The notes below the pieces were generated by a model, which ran no database searches, was not told the DNA's origin, and was given only the letters and a program-made list of their open reading frames with translations. A stretch of 45,732 nt of DNA, from the NCBI GenBank assembly GCA_025355385.1, contig JANXZS010000248.1, positions 1-45,732 on the forward strand, given 5' to 3'. This document shows positions 26,072 to 34,535 of this stretch, in pieces. Position numbers and translations under genes: made by a program. Origin of the DNA: Acidobacteriaceae bacterium. Lineage in GTDB: Bacteria > Acidobacteriota > Terriglobia > Terriglobales > Acidobacteriaceae. Every line of letters begins with the position of its first letter. Position 1 is the first letter of the stretch.

Positions 26072-26728
26072 TCACTCGTTCTCGCACCCATACGCAGCTA
26101 AAAACACATCGACAGCCGCCTTAACCCTGCTCCTTTTGTCTTTCGCGGGAGGCTTGGGCGCCAGGCCCAGAGCAGCGCGCATCAACAGCCTGCCGCTAAT
26201 CATATCCAGAAATTGCTCAGCCGCGATCGCCGTGTCCGCCACCCGCAGCCGGCCCATCCCTCGCTGCTGCCGGATGTACTGCTCCATCAGAACTAAACCT
26301 CGCCCGGCACCCTGGTCATACAGCAATTTGCCCAGCTGCGGAAAGCGCCCAGACTCCATGTACACCAGTCGGAGAACGCCTACTGCGCTGGCATCGAGCA
26401 CCATCTCAAGAAGGCCCGTCCCGAAAGCCGTGAGTGCTTTTCTCGGTGGATCGCCAGAGACAAGCAGGCTTGAGAGGCGGCGATAGTTCACATCCGCACG
26501 CCAGGCAATCACGGCTTGGAACAACTCTGCCTTGCTGGGGTAATGCAGATAGATGGTTTGCTTGGAGGCCTTTGCCCTGCGGGCAATTTCGCCGACACTC
26601 GCGGCCTCGTACCCCTCCGCTACAAAGACTTCCGCGGCAGTGTCCAGCAGAAAGCCAAGTCTCACATCGGGTTCGTCTTTCAGTTCGCTCTCAAGAGGCG
26701 AGGATATTAGAGATTTGGGTTTAGGCAT
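26072..26728 (-). CDS. TetR-family transcriptional regulator
   Basis: 218 residues with a TetR DNA-binding domain at about 22-75: LLDTAAEVFVAEGYEAASVGEIARRAKASKQTIYLHYPSKAELF-like, shown here as VGEIARRAKASKQTIYLHYP for the helix-turn-helix. The C-terminal ligand domain is of the AcrR C-terminal type (LEMVLDASAVGVLRLVYMES, QFLDMISGRLL). No transporter or enzyme gene lies beside it to reveal the ligand; the divergent neighbour is an ECF sigma factor. A perfect palindrome 97 bp upstream at 26825-26838 is the best candidate for its operator, implying autoregulation and perhaps control of the sigma gene. Confidence 0.9.
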   Translation of the reverse strand: MPKPKSLISSPLESELKDEPDVRLGFLLDTAAEVFVAEGYEAASVGEIARRAKASKQTIYLHYPSKAELFQAVIAWRADVNYRRLSSLLVSGDPPRKALTAFGTGLLEMVLDASAVGVLRLVYMESGRFPQLGKLLYDQGAGRGLVLMEQYIRQQRGMGRLRVADTAIAAEQFLDMISGRLLMRAALGLAPKPPAKDKRSRVKAAVDVFLAAYGCENE

Positions 26729-26824
26729 CTGGTATTTCTCGGAATACGCAACGAGTTTAACGAATCATTGGACCATCGGTGCTGGAACTTTCTCTCAATT
26801 CATTCATACTCATTGCATTGTACC

Positions 26825-26838
26825 GTACCGTACGGTAC
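26825..26838. promoter_or_regulatory. Perfect 14-bp palindrome, probable TetR operator
   Basis: GTACCGTACGGTAC is a perfect palindrome in a TACCGTACCGTACGGTACAG context, where an extra overlapping TACCG half-site precedes it. It lies in the 211-bp gap between the divergent tetR (start 26728) and the ECF sigma gene (start 26940). The length and symmetry suit a TetR dimer. Binding by this TetR is inferred. Confidence 0.65.
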
Positions 26839-26939
26839 AGTATGGACGATGGTATTGATCCCTGCTCGTACATGCAGCGAACAATCGCGACGCGAATCCA
26901 CCAGACAGCCCGCGAGAAATAGTCAAGAAGAGGAACGAA

Positions 26940-27584
26940 ATGGGTACATTGCAGGCAGCCTTTGCTCGCCAGGGGAATATTGATCGTGAGATCGTCTCTC
27001 GGGTACAGCGCGGGGATAACGCAGCTTTCGACGAACTCGTGGTGCGCCACGAAGGGAAGCTGCGCAGCATCGCTTTGCGAATTACGGGAAGTGTTTCCGA
27101 CGCCGAAGATGTTGTGCAGCAGTCACTCATGAAGGCATTTCAGAAGTTCATAAACTTTCGCGGAGACTCCCAATTTTCCACCTGGGTTACCCGCATCGTG
27201 ATTAATGAAAGCCTGATGTTTCTGAGGCGCGAGCGCCGCGAATCGAGGTGTCTTCATCCCTTGCGCGATGAAGACGGCGAGATACTGCCGGAGGTAGAGG
27301 CAACCGCAATCGGGTTGGATCCAGAGTGCACCGCGGAGCGGGATGAACTGGCAGTCCTGTTGTGGAATGCGATTCGCGGATTGCCCAAGACCTGGAGTTC
27401 GGTTATTTTTCTCCATGACATTGAGTCGCGAACTATTGAAGACACAGCTTCCGCACTAGGAATCAGCGTTGCCGCAGCCAAGAGTCGCCGGCTGCGGGCT
27501 CGCCTGGAGTTGAAACGCCGATTGGAGCGGATTTCCTATAGGGGTACCGTGGGAACAACCAGGTTTGCGCCCATCATCCGTTAA
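26940..27584 (+). CDS. ECF-type RNA polymerase sigma factor
   Basis: A 214-residue alternative sigma factor with regions 2 and 4 only. Region 2 spans about 20-85 (AFDELVVRHEGKLRSIALRI, DAEDVVQQSLMKAF, FSTWVTRIVINESLM). Region 4 spans about 135-190 (LPKTWSSVIFLHDIESRTIE, ALGISVAAAKSRRLRAR). The ATG at 26940 has an AGAGGAAC site. No anti-sigma gene follows; the next gene is a methyltransferase 83 bp downstream. This departs from the usual sigma/anti-sigma pair, so its activity may be set at transcription by the neighbouring TetR through the shared palindrome. Target promoters are unknown. Confidence 0.9.
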   Translation: MGTLQAAFARQGNIDREIVSRVQRGDNAAFDELVVRHEGKLRSIALRITGSVSDAEDVVQQSLMKAFQKFINFRGDSQFSTWVTRIVINESLMFLRRERRESRCLHPLRDEDGEILPEVEATAIGLDPECTAERDELAVLLWNAIRGLPKTWSSVIFLHDIESRTIEDTASALGISVAAAKSRRLRARLELKRRLERISYRGTVGTTRFAPIIR

Positions 27585-27667
27585 AGAGGGATAACTGTGC
27601 GTAAGAGCACTCTGTCATGCATAGCAATACGAAATCACCTGTACCATTGCCGTAGGTCGGGGGTCGT

Positions 27668-28309
27668 ATGCAATCCATCATGCCGCACTGCGCAAAGCGG
27701 AAGATCCACTGGGACAGCGTGTATGGGAGTCACGCCGAGCAGGATGTGAGCTGGTTCGAACTCGCGCCCAATGTTTCCTTTGATCTGGTTCGGCTGAACT
27801 CGAACGGCCTGACAGGTTCCATTATGGATGTAGGAGGTGGAAACTCCCACCTGGTGGATCTTCTACTCGAAGCCGGTTTCTCAAATGTTCGTGTACTGGA
27901 TGTTTCCTCTCGGGCCATTCAGATGGCGCAGGCGCGGCTGGGGCAGCGAGCGCGGGAAATCACGTGGATTGAGAGTGATGTGCTCGAGTGGAATGGACCC
28001 CGGGACGTCGACATCTGGCATGACCGTGCAACTTATCATTTCCTCACGGATTTGGCTGATCGAGCACTGTATGCGAAGGTCGCTGCCCGTACCATCGTCC
28101 CTTCCGGCACATTGATCGTGGAGACGTTTGCTCTGGAGGGTCCGCGCTCGTGCAGCGGATTGCCCGTGCAGCGTGCCAGTGCCGAAACAATACAGAACGA
28201 TTTTGCAAGTGACTTTAACTTACTTGAAAGCTTTGTGCGCGAGCACATCACCCCCACCGGAGCAAGGCAACTTTTTCAAGTGTGCAGGCTACAGCGCAAA
28301 TCAAGCTGA
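27668..28309 (+). CDS. Class I SAM-dependent methyltransferase
   Basis: 213 residues with a Rossmann methyltransferase fold. HWDSVYGSHAEQDVSWFE is the characteristic N-terminus of a small-molecule methyltransferase family. The SAM site is IMDVGGGNSHLVDLLL, then VRVLDVSSRAIQMAQ with the acidic residue, and SDVLEWNGPRDVDIWHDRA. A second ATG at 27680 is possible. The substrate is unknown. It lies downstream of the ECF sigma gene and could be part of its transcript, although the 83-bp gap and a GTGC-GTAAGA-GCAC mini-hairpin leave this open. Tellurite/thiopurine-type methylation is one option. Confidence 0.82.
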   Translation: MQSIMPHCAKRKIHWDSVYGSHAEQDVSWFELAPNVSFDLVRLNSNGLTGSIMDVGGGNSHLVDLLLEAGFSNVRVLDVSSRAIQMAQARLGQRAREITWIESDVLEWNGPRDVDIWHDRATYHFLTDLADRALYAKVAARTIVPSGTLIVETFALEGPRSCSGLPVQRASAETIQNDFASDFNLLESFVREHITPTGARQLFQVCRLQRKSS

Positions 28310-28366
28310 AAAGGCTACAGCCCTTGTTCCGCCTGCTTCTATCGGATACCCCGAAGTGGGAGTGTC

Positions 28367-28708
28367 CTACCCGACCAACAAGGACGTGGCTTCGCGATCA
28401 AGAGCCGAGAAAGTGGAGTGTCCACGACGCTCGCCCCGGACTGGGCCGGTCGATAGGGAGTCGACATGTTGGAAAAGACTTTTCGCTGGCTGACCGCGCA
28501 GTTTCATCCATTCTTCCATCAACGCGCGAAGATATTCACGATCCTCGGGACGCACCTTCTCCTGCCATCCGTCGGACGCTACCGCCTTGAGCGGCGTGGC
28601 CGCGTTATCGATGCTCCTAGCGAGAACCAGCCATGCAAAGCCTGTTTCTTGATCCGGGAAAGGCACGTAGTGGATCACCAGGTATTCGCAAGGATTCTGA
28701 GCAGTCAT
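28367..28708 (-). CDS. Unknown small protein overlapping the HipA-like kinase gene
   Basis: 113 residues from ATG 28708 (an in-frame start at 28768 would add 20). It begins MTAQNPCEYLVIHYVPFPDQ, a strand-rich start similar in style to DUF3037 proteins that often accompany HipA-like kinases, followed by PEDREYLRALMEEWMKLRG and the tail STGPVRGERRG. I cannot assign it to a family with confidence. It overlaps the 3' end of the kinase gene by about 92 bp in another frame, on the same strand, so translation is probably linked. The role could be a kinase partner or substrate. Confidence 0.5.
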   Translation of the reverse strand: MTAQNPCEYLVIHYVPFPDQETGFAWLVLARSIDNAATPLKAVASDGWQEKVRPEDREYLRALMEEWMKLRGQPAKSLFQHVDSLSTGPVRGERRGHSTFSALDREATSLLVG

Positions 28709-29573
28709 AAGCCCTTTGTATTGGCTTCCGCATCGGCAAAGGAGCTTTGAATTGGGCTCGCAATCCAATGAGAAGCTGTTGCAGAGTGTGACGTCGTTCG
28801 AGGATGGTTGCCACCACCAACTCCAAGGGAGTCGAACTCCACTCAGGCGGAATCGACGATACGAAAGTGTAAGCCGCCTCCGCGGGAATGGACCAGATTT
28901 TTCTCATCCATTCGCCTACCTGACCGTCTAACCACAGGCCGTCATACATGGTGCGATCGAGGAAAAATGAGACGGCGGGATGAAGATCCCAGCTCCCGCC
29001 ATGCCCGGGACCTCCAAACATGTGTCCATGGTCAAGAAATACTGCACTCAGGGCCCGCTCGTCCGCTTCCTGAATGAAGCACGCTTGTCGGTTATCTGCG
29101 TGCCCACACCACAAATCCAGCAAAAGCATGCCGAGAAAGTCTTCGCGATTCTTGATATGGGCAAACCAGGTTCGCGGCAGAATCTCGTATACCGACCCAG
29201 TGCCCGCCGCTTCCTGCAACCGGGATGCGAAGTGGAGCCCAGCCTTGGGCCGCACCCGGCCGGATTGTGTCTCAAACCACATCTGCTGATTCTGATCCAG
29301 GAAGGCATCGTCGATGGCAACCCGGCTCCACTCAGGAGTTTTCAGGCCGAGCCGTGCCGTCAGCCAGGATCCCAGCGCTTCATTGCCAAGCACGTTCGGT
29401 CCCTGCGGATTACCCTGTAGCTTCACCGCGTACAGCTTTCCGTCGGAGGCGCGCAGGAGAGAGCTTTGAGCACCCCCTCGCATGCGGCGAACAAAGGCGG
29501 CGGCGCTTAGAGTCTGGCCGGAAAAGGACCGGCGATCGGTTACCACTTGCGAAATGCAACGAGCCAGCATCAT
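28617..29573 (-). CDS. HipA-like kinase family protein
   Basis: 318 residues. Catalytic features of a HipA-type kinase are visible: VRRMRGGAQSSLL as a glycine-rich loop, K51 in YAVKLQGNPQGP, E65 in GNEALGSWL, a catalytic loop HADNRQ at 158-163 (D160, N161), and a metal-binding LDHGHMFGG at 180-188 (D181). The kinase should therefore be active, phosphorylating an unknown target. It lacks the full N-terminal domain and the HipB antitoxin of classical hipBA. The frame is open for 40 codons upstream of ATG 29573 without a start codon. The C-terminal 30 residues overlap the small gene at 28708 and may be degenerate. The family assignment is from motif memory. Confidence 0.78.
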   Translation of the reverse strand: MMLARCISQVVTDRRSFSGQTLSAAAFVRRMRGGAQSSLLRASDGKLYAVKLQGNPQGPNVLGNEALGSWLTARLGLKTPEWSRVAIDDAFLDQNQQMWFETQSGRVRPKAGLHFASRLQEAAGTGSVYEILPRTWFAHIKNREDFLGMLLLDLWCGHADNRQACFIQEADERALSAVFLDHGHMFGGPGHGGSWDLHPAVSFFLDRTMYDGLWLDGQVGEWMRKIWSIPAEAAYTFVSSIPPEWSSTPLELVVATILERRHTLQQLLIGLRAQFKAPLPMRKPIQRAYDCSESLRIPGDPLRAFPGSRNRLCMAGSR

Positions 29574-30103
29574 GACGTTGTCCCAGGCAGTAAAGAATCG
29601 TACAAAGTAGAGCAGGCAGTGCGCAGGTGGTGTGAAGACGTGGAATTTCCGGTAACGCTTTTTCAGGATGGATTCGATGTCTTGTTCACCGCGAAATCAG
29701 ATTAGGGCGAATAAAAAGAGAAAGCGAATAAATTGCGAAGACATTGTGGTCGCAGGCCCATAATGGGAATGCGGTCGGAGGCGTGGCCTCCGCATCAGGG
29801 ATAGCCAATTGCACCACCCCAACATCTAGCGGTCCTGTTCCATTTACTAGTTTTAGTGGACTAATTTCCTCGTCAGGCGCGTTGCTGTTTGCGGTAATTC
29901 CGGAGCTTGATACTCGACTTGCCTGCCACCGCGTGAGTTCGTATTTTCGCTATCTGACGCATCCACAGGGCGAAAGCCAACAGAGGTCTGGAGCAAGCTG
30001 GGGAGGGGCGCCCAATGCTACAATTCGATGTGAGCGCTCGCGATGAGTCGAGGGTATTACCTGCCTCCTCGTGGATCGTCACCCTCTAGAGGACTTCCCC
30101 CTT
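29574..30103. other. 530-bp region between the kinase gene and ctpA
   Basis: The first 123 bp continue the kinase frame on the minus strand (29574-29696) with a protein-like composition (ILKKRYRKFHVFTPPAHC, LLYFVRFFTAWDNV), but with no start codon before a stop at 29697-29699. A 7-bp hairpin CGGAGGC-GTG-GCCTCCG lies at 29776-29792. A plus-strand frame at 29744-30046 exists but looks non-coding. A TACAAT at 30018-30023 may be a -10 for ctpA. Confidence 0.4.
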
Positions 30104-31717
30104 ATGCCTTCCCGCACCCGCCGTACGCTATTCTCGTTGGCAGTCTTCTTTGTCGCTTGCGGCCTACTAGGCTCGGTCATCAATAAGAAGGTCGACGCTC
30201 AGTCGGAGGCGGACGAATCCAACCTTCGCGATAGCCTGCGCTCGTTCACCAGCGTGTATGAAGTAGTGGAGCAGAACTACGCTGAGCCGATCGAGGGCGA
30301 TAAGCCGGGCAAAGTCGTGTATGACGGCGCGATTCCCGGCATGTTGCGCGTGCTTGATCCCCACTCTAATTTCTACGACCCCAAGGCCTACGCGAAGATG
30401 CGCGAGGACCAGCACGGCAGGTACTACGGTGTCGGCATGCTGATCCAACCGCAGAACAGCAAAATAGTGGTGGTTACGCCGTTTGAGGGTACGCCATCCT
30501 TCAAAGCTGGCATTCGTCCCGGCGACGTTATTGCGTCCATCGACGGCAAAATCACTGACAACATGAGTTCCGAGGACGTGGCGAACCTGCTCAAAGGGCC
30601 CAAAGGAACGCACGTCCAGGTGACCATGGTTCGCGAGGGCGCCGCCAAGCCACTCGTCTTCGATCTGATCCGCGACGAAATTCCGCACAACAGCATTGAT
30701 TTGAAGTATGAGGTTCGGCCGGGAATCGGGTACATCCACATCACGAATTTTCAGGAGACCACCGGAAGGGAATTGAATGATTCCCTGGACAACTTCGGCG
30801 ACCTGAAGGGGCTGATACTGGATCTGCGCGGCAATCCCGGCGGTCTACTGTCAGAAGCGGTTTCAGTCAGCGACAAGTTCCTGCACAAGGGGCAAGTGAT
30901 CGTCTCGCAGCGTGGCCGCGCCTTCCCGGAGCAGGTCTATCGCGCCTCGCATGGCAACAGTGGTCGGGAATACCCCGTGGTGGTACTGGTAAATCGCGGA
31001 ACGGCCTCCGCAGCAGAGATCGTCTCCGGTGCTCTGCAGGATCATGACCGCGCGCTGATCGTCGGCGAAACGACGTTTGGCAAGGGCCTGGTGCAGACCG
31101 TTTATCAACTGTCCGAGAATACCGGTCTTGCTCTGACGACGTACCACTACTACACGCCCAGTGGCAGGCTGATTCAGCGCAACTACAATGGCGTCTCACT
31201 CTACGACTATTACTACAACCACGACGGCACACCGCAGCAGCAAGATAACTCCAATCGGGAAGTGAAGTTGACCGACTCAGGCAGGACCGTCTATGGCGGC
31301 GGCGGAATCACTCCCGATGTCAAGATTGACACTCCGAAGTCCACGCACCTGCAGGACGTTCTGCTGGAGCATTACAGCTTCTTCAACTTTGCCAAGCATT
31401 ATCTCGCCAACCGCACGGTGGAGAAAAACTTCGTGGTGGACGATACCGTGTTGACAGAGTTCAAGCAGTTCCTCACCGGCCAGCAAATCACCTACAGCGC
31501 TCAGGATTTGACTGCTGTGACGGACTGGGTAAAAGCCAACATCAAGGCTGAGATCTTCACCTCGCAATTCGGTCAGCTAGAGGGTTTGAGGGTCCGCGCC
31601 GACTGGGATCCCATGGTCAACAAGGCGATCGGCTTCCTGCCACAAGCGCAGGCGCTCGAGGAGAATGCCCGCAAAGTGGTCACGCAGAAAGCGAGCATTC
31701 GCAGCAGTGTCAATTAG
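30104..31717 (+). CDS. ctpA: S41-family carboxy-terminal processing protease
   Basis: A periplasmic serine protease of the CtpA/Prc family, 537 residues from ATG 30104. A signal anchor (TLFSLAVFFVACGLLGSVI) is followed by an N-terminal helical part and a PDZ domain (about 100-180, YYGVGMLIQ, AGIRPGDVIASIDGK). The S41 core follows, with ITNFQETTGRELND, LDLRGNPGG, the nucleophile Ser in RGTASAAEIVSGALQD, and the Lys in GETTFGKGLVQT. The long C-terminal region ends in a helical stretch. I prefer 30104 (AGAGGA upstream) over a GTG at 30071 because it places the signal peptide at the start. A role in trimming cell-envelope proteins is expected. Confidence 0.92.
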   Translation: MPSRTRRTLFSLAVFFVACGLLGSVINKKVDAQSEADESNLRDSLRSFTSVYEVVEQNYAEPIEGDKPGKVVYDGAIPGMLRVLDPHSNFYDPKAYAKMREDQHGRYYGVGMLIQPQNSKIVVVTPFEGTPSFKAGIRPGDVIASIDGKITDNMSSEDVANLLKGPKGTHVQVTMVREGAAKPLVFDLIRDEIPHNSIDLKYEVRPGIGYIHITNFQETTGRELNDSLDNFGDLKGLILDLRGNPGGLLSEAVSVSDKFLHKGQVIVSQRGRAFPEQVYRASHGNSGREYPVVVLVNRGTASAAEIVSGALQDHDRALIVGETTFGKGLVQTVYQLSENTGLALTTYHYYTPSGRLIQRNYNGVSLYDYYYNHDGTPQQQDNSNREVKLTDSGRTVYGGGGITPDVKIDTPKSTHLQDVLLEHYSFFNFAKHYLANRTVEKNFVVDDTVLTEFKQFLTGQQITYSAQDLTAVTDWVKANIKAEIFTSQFGQLEGLRVRADWDPMVNKAIGFLPQAQALEENARKVVTQKASIRSSVN

Positions 31718-32132
31718 CTTCTCGGCAACGCTCAAAGCCGGGGGAAGGCCGATGGCTGCTGGGTACAACGGAATGCTGCCACCCATTGGAACATTACTCC
31801 GCCACCTGGGTCCGTGCCGGTACACTGCTGATCTACCGCTCTGGTACAGAGGTTCCTGCCCGCCTGGGGCATATTTAACAGAGAGTTACTGACGATTCGC
31901 CGACCTCCATGTAAGTCTTTGTCAATAGAAGAGCACAGATGTCCTGGGCGCGCTGCGGAGAGCGCGCGTTCCTAATATTTTAGAATTCCAACTACGCAAA
32001 TAAGCCTCTCGGCTGATGGTTCCTGCTTTCGCAGAATCAGACATCCATTTGCTGCCTCAAGCTCCGAAGAGCTATCGCAGAAGATTGAGTTTGTGTTCTT
32101 GGTGTTCTCTGCCAGTCCCGAAACAATCCGAG
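31718..32132. other. 415-bp region with a terminator-like hairpin
   Basis: No gene is recognised between ctpA and the IS66 remnant. A hairpin GCGCGCT-GCGGAG-AGCGCGC at 31948-31967 (7-bp stem) is followed by TTCCTAATATTTTA and could end a transcript from ctpA or an unannotated small RNA. An arrangement of CGGTACACTG and TGGTACAGAG at about 31818-31855 looks like an imperfect direct repeat. Confidence 0.4.
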
Positions 32133-32279
32133 CTGGAACTATCGAACAACCTCGCTGAAAACTCCATGCGCCCCATCGCGCTTGGCCGCCGCAACTGGAC
32201 GCACGTGGGACATGTAAAAGCCGGACCACGCGTGGCCGCCATCCTGTCCATCGTCGGAACCTCCAGACGGCTTAACCTT
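32133..32279 (+). mobile_element. IS66-family transposase remnant (C-terminal piece)
   Basis: The translation ELSNNLAENSMRPIALGRRN followed by WTHVGHVKAGPRVAAILSIV and TSRRLN is the highly conserved C-terminal end of the DDE domain of IS66 transposases (N-N-x-x-E-N-x-x-R-P-x-x-x-G-R-x-N-W). Only about 49 residues survive, inside a longer meaningless frame (32016-32342). No inverted terminal repeats or accessory tnpA/tnpB genes are visible. It marks the left edge of the decayed region that runs to 38223. Confidence 0.85.
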
Positions 32280-32387
32280 TTTCAATCCCAACTGCTTCGG
32301 ATTCCAGTTGGATGTCGCCTCCTAATTCACGAGTGCGTTTGACGAGCTGGTCGACCAGGTCAGGGTCAAAGAGAGGAAGCGGACGAG

Positions 32388-32400
32388 GTACGGAGTCAAG
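32388..32400. promoter_or_regulatory. Half of a mercury-type (mer) operator/promoter
   Basis: GTACGGAGTCAAG directly before the merR start is identical, as I recall it, to the right half of the Tn501/Tn21 mer operator together with the -35 of the divergent mer structural promoter (TTGACTCCGTAC read on the other strand). The left half (expected TTCCGTAC) is eroded to GAAGCGGAC. Its position next to merR agrees with the native layout. Confidence 0.5.
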
Positions 32401-32401
32401 T

Positions 32402-32822
32402 ATGAGAGTTAGACTGACGATCGGGAGATTAGCGGAAGCAGCCGGAGTGGGCGTAGAGACGGTGCGGTTTTATCAGCGTTCCAAGTTGCTGACTGAGCCA
32501 AAGCGGCCTCCTTCAGGCTACCGAGAGTACAGTCAGGCAGATGTACAGCGGATTCGCTTCATCAAGCGGGCGCAAACGCTGGGATTCAATTTGGATGACA
32601 CTGTAGGCCTGCTGAAGCTGGATGGCCCCCAGACCTGTGACCTGCCATGATCTTGCCCTGAACAAACTCCATCTTGTGGAAGACAAGATGGCTGCTCTCG
32701 GACTAATCCGGGACGCCTTGAAGCATATGGTCCGGCAATGTGAACTCAAGCATAAGCGCGGAATTTGCCCAATTATTCAGTCTTTAGTTGACGAGCGCAC
32801 TTTGGTTCACGATGAACGATAA
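32402..32822 (+). pseudogene. merR: Frameshifted mercury-type MerR regulator
   Basis: From ATG 32402 the frame gives a MerR DNA-binding domain (LTIGRLAEAAGVGVETVRFY, GYREYSQADVQRIRFIKRAQ, LGFNLDDTVGLL). The reading then shifts at about 32640 to a second frame (HDLALNKLHLVEDKMAAL to KRGICPIIQSL). The break is a 7-bp near-tandem duplication, ACCTGTG-ACCTG at 32633-32644; removing 7 bp restores the protein. The three metal-binding cysteines of mercury MerR are all kept: the first at the break (PQTC-HD), and then C-x8-C in QCELKHKRGIC. So the ancestor sensed Hg(II), or a similar metal. As it stands, only the DNA-binding half would be made. Confidence 0.85.
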
Positions 32823-32995
32823 CGACACTGTCTCCAGCAATAAGCTCGACCCTCTTCAAAAGCGCGGCGGTCACGTTCGGACTTTTCTCCTCCAGCCCTA
32901 TCAGCGGACAAAGGGGTTATCTTCCTAGCAGCAAAATAACGTCCACGCTTAGTAGGCCAGCAGCGCACAGCGTGAAAGCTAGTGAAGATGTCCAA

Positions 32996-33627
32996 TTATG
33001 AGGCCGGCGAGAATCGATTCGCTGCATCGCAGATCCTAAGTCGAAGAGACGCAGCAACAGGCTGTGCCATTGCCGCTTCCGAGTGGAGCGCGCCGCAATC
33101 GTCCTGGTCCTCGATGCAAATGCAGTCTGCTGCCATATCGGCAGCGAATGCTCGCCAGAGTTTGAGAAGACCGACTGTCAGGCCGAAAGCGAGTATCGGG
33201 CCCAGCAGCATGGGGATGGCGATCTTTCGAGTCAAGACAACCCAGTTGACCTGGAGCAATCCGCCATTGAATAGCGCAACACCTGTGAGTGACCCCACGA
33301 TTGCATGGGTGGTAGACACGGGTAAACTCGCGTAGGTCGCCACGGCGATCCAAAGAACCGTACCGATGATCGCGGCGACCGCAGTTGAGAGAGGCAGGAT
33401 GCTGCTCTATCGAGAGAAGTTGCCAAATGTCTGGAGCATGGCATGTGTGACAAACGCGGCGATCACCGCGCCGACTGCGGTCCAAAGTGTACCCCGCGCT
33501 ATAGCGCGTCTGTAGTCGGCGATACCACATCCACGAGCGTCGCCATGCTCTTCGAGACATCGTTCGCGCCATTGGCAAAAGACACGCAGAAGCCGATCAC
33601 AAATACCAGCACGAGAATTTCTAACAT
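32996..33627 (-). pseudogene. Broken PiT-family inorganic phosphate transporter
   Basis: The minus strand from ATG 33627 gives the PiT start MLEILVLVFVIGFCVSFANG-ANDVSKSMATLV, the family's GANDV signature, and continues to SPTTDAL. The frame then shifts near 33500 to RGTLWTAVGAVIAAFVTHAM, meets a TAG at 33407-33409, and resumes as STTHAIVGSLTGVALFNGG and WVVLTRKIAIPMLLGPILAF. The second half, with the second GAND motif, is missing beyond 32996. So there is one frameshift, one nonsense codon and a 3' truncation. The original protein would have moved phosphate, or a metal-phosphate complex, across the inner membrane. Confidence 0.85.
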
Positions 33628-33859
33628 TTGGGCGATTTCTCCGGTCAATCCTAGGGAACTGATGCTCAACCTATGACGCGTATCGACTTTCCAAAGCCTT
33701 GCAAAACGGACATCGATCTGTATTTTCCTAATGCTGTCAAACGGTTTTGCCACCATTTTTTTGGTCAGCTGCGCTCCTCCTCGATCGAGGAAAGCGAGGT
33801 TGCGAAATCTTTACCAGTCCAAAGAGCTTTCCGTATATATCGTGCGACATGTCAAAAGG

Positions 33860-34435
33860 TTAGAGTTCGGCCTGCCACGCGTATTTCTGAAATGGCGTAT
33901 CCACTTCGGTGTGGAAGAGGTGATTGCTGTAGTTACTTAGTGTCTTGACGGAAATTGCCAGAATAATCTCGAGCACGTGTCGGTCGGTATAACCAGCAGC
34001 CTTGAAGTCATTCAATTGGATGGTCGTCGGGTTTCTGCGCTGCTCCAGGAGAATATGAGTGAAGGCCGACAAAGCGGTGAGCTTCGCATCGGGAATCGGA
34101 TCTCCCGTTCGCAGCGCCTCCAATATCTCGGCAGGTACTTTGGACATCTTGTCTGCGATCATACTGTGGGCTGCCATGCAGTAGGTGCAGACGTTAAAGC
34201 GGCTGATCGTCAGCAGCACGACCTCCTGTTCAACCGGCGTAAACCCGCTTTCTTCACGGAACCGCCTATATCCGAGCAGGTAAGTCTCCAGCATGCCTGG
34301 CGAATTGACCATGTTGCCATACATGTTGGGTACGGATCCCATCTGGGCTTTGGCCGCTTCGAGCATTGTCTTTGCGGAGCCGTGGGTGCTTTCAATTGTC
34401 TGGACGGGTAGTGTCAGCTTTGCAGTGTTGCTCAT
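33860..34435 (-). CDS. AhpD-like carboxymuconolactone decarboxylase family protein
   Basis: 191 residues of the AhpD/CMD fold, containing the redox pair C83 and C86 in NVCTYCMAAHSM with the nearby H90, the AhpD active-site arrangement. Upstream, EQEVVLLTISRFN supplies the conserved Glu. Members act as alkylhydroperoxidases or thiol-dependent reductases. The ATG at 34435 has an AAGGAG site whose leader (TTCCAAGGAGATAT) is nearly identical to that of katG 2.7 kb upstream. It is intact although flanked by pseudogenes, suggesting selection for oxidative-stress defence. No AhpC gene is near. Confidence 0.88.
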   Translation of the reverse strand: MSNTAKLTLPVQTIESTHGSAKTMLEAAKAQMGSVPNMYGNMVNSPGMLETYLLGYRRFREESGFTPVEQEVVLLTISRFNVCTYCMAAHSMIADKMSKVPAEILEALRTGDPIPDAKLTALSAFTHILLEQRRNPTTIQLNDFKAAGYTDRHVLEIILAISVKTLSNYSNHLFHTEVDTPFQKYAWQAEL

Positions 34436-34535
34436 TTCATATCTCCTTGGAACCGGCTGCTGGACGAAGCCAGTTGCCCTGTTGTTTGCTGTGAAGTGGA
34501 CCTACGGTGCACAGCTTCCAGAGTCACGAAAGTGG

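Noticed and set aside
29744-30046. 100-codon plus-strand frame before ctpA
   Set aside because: Ser/Gly/Ala-rich start without a ribosome site or family match; more likely non-coding sequence with a hairpin and the ctpA promoter.
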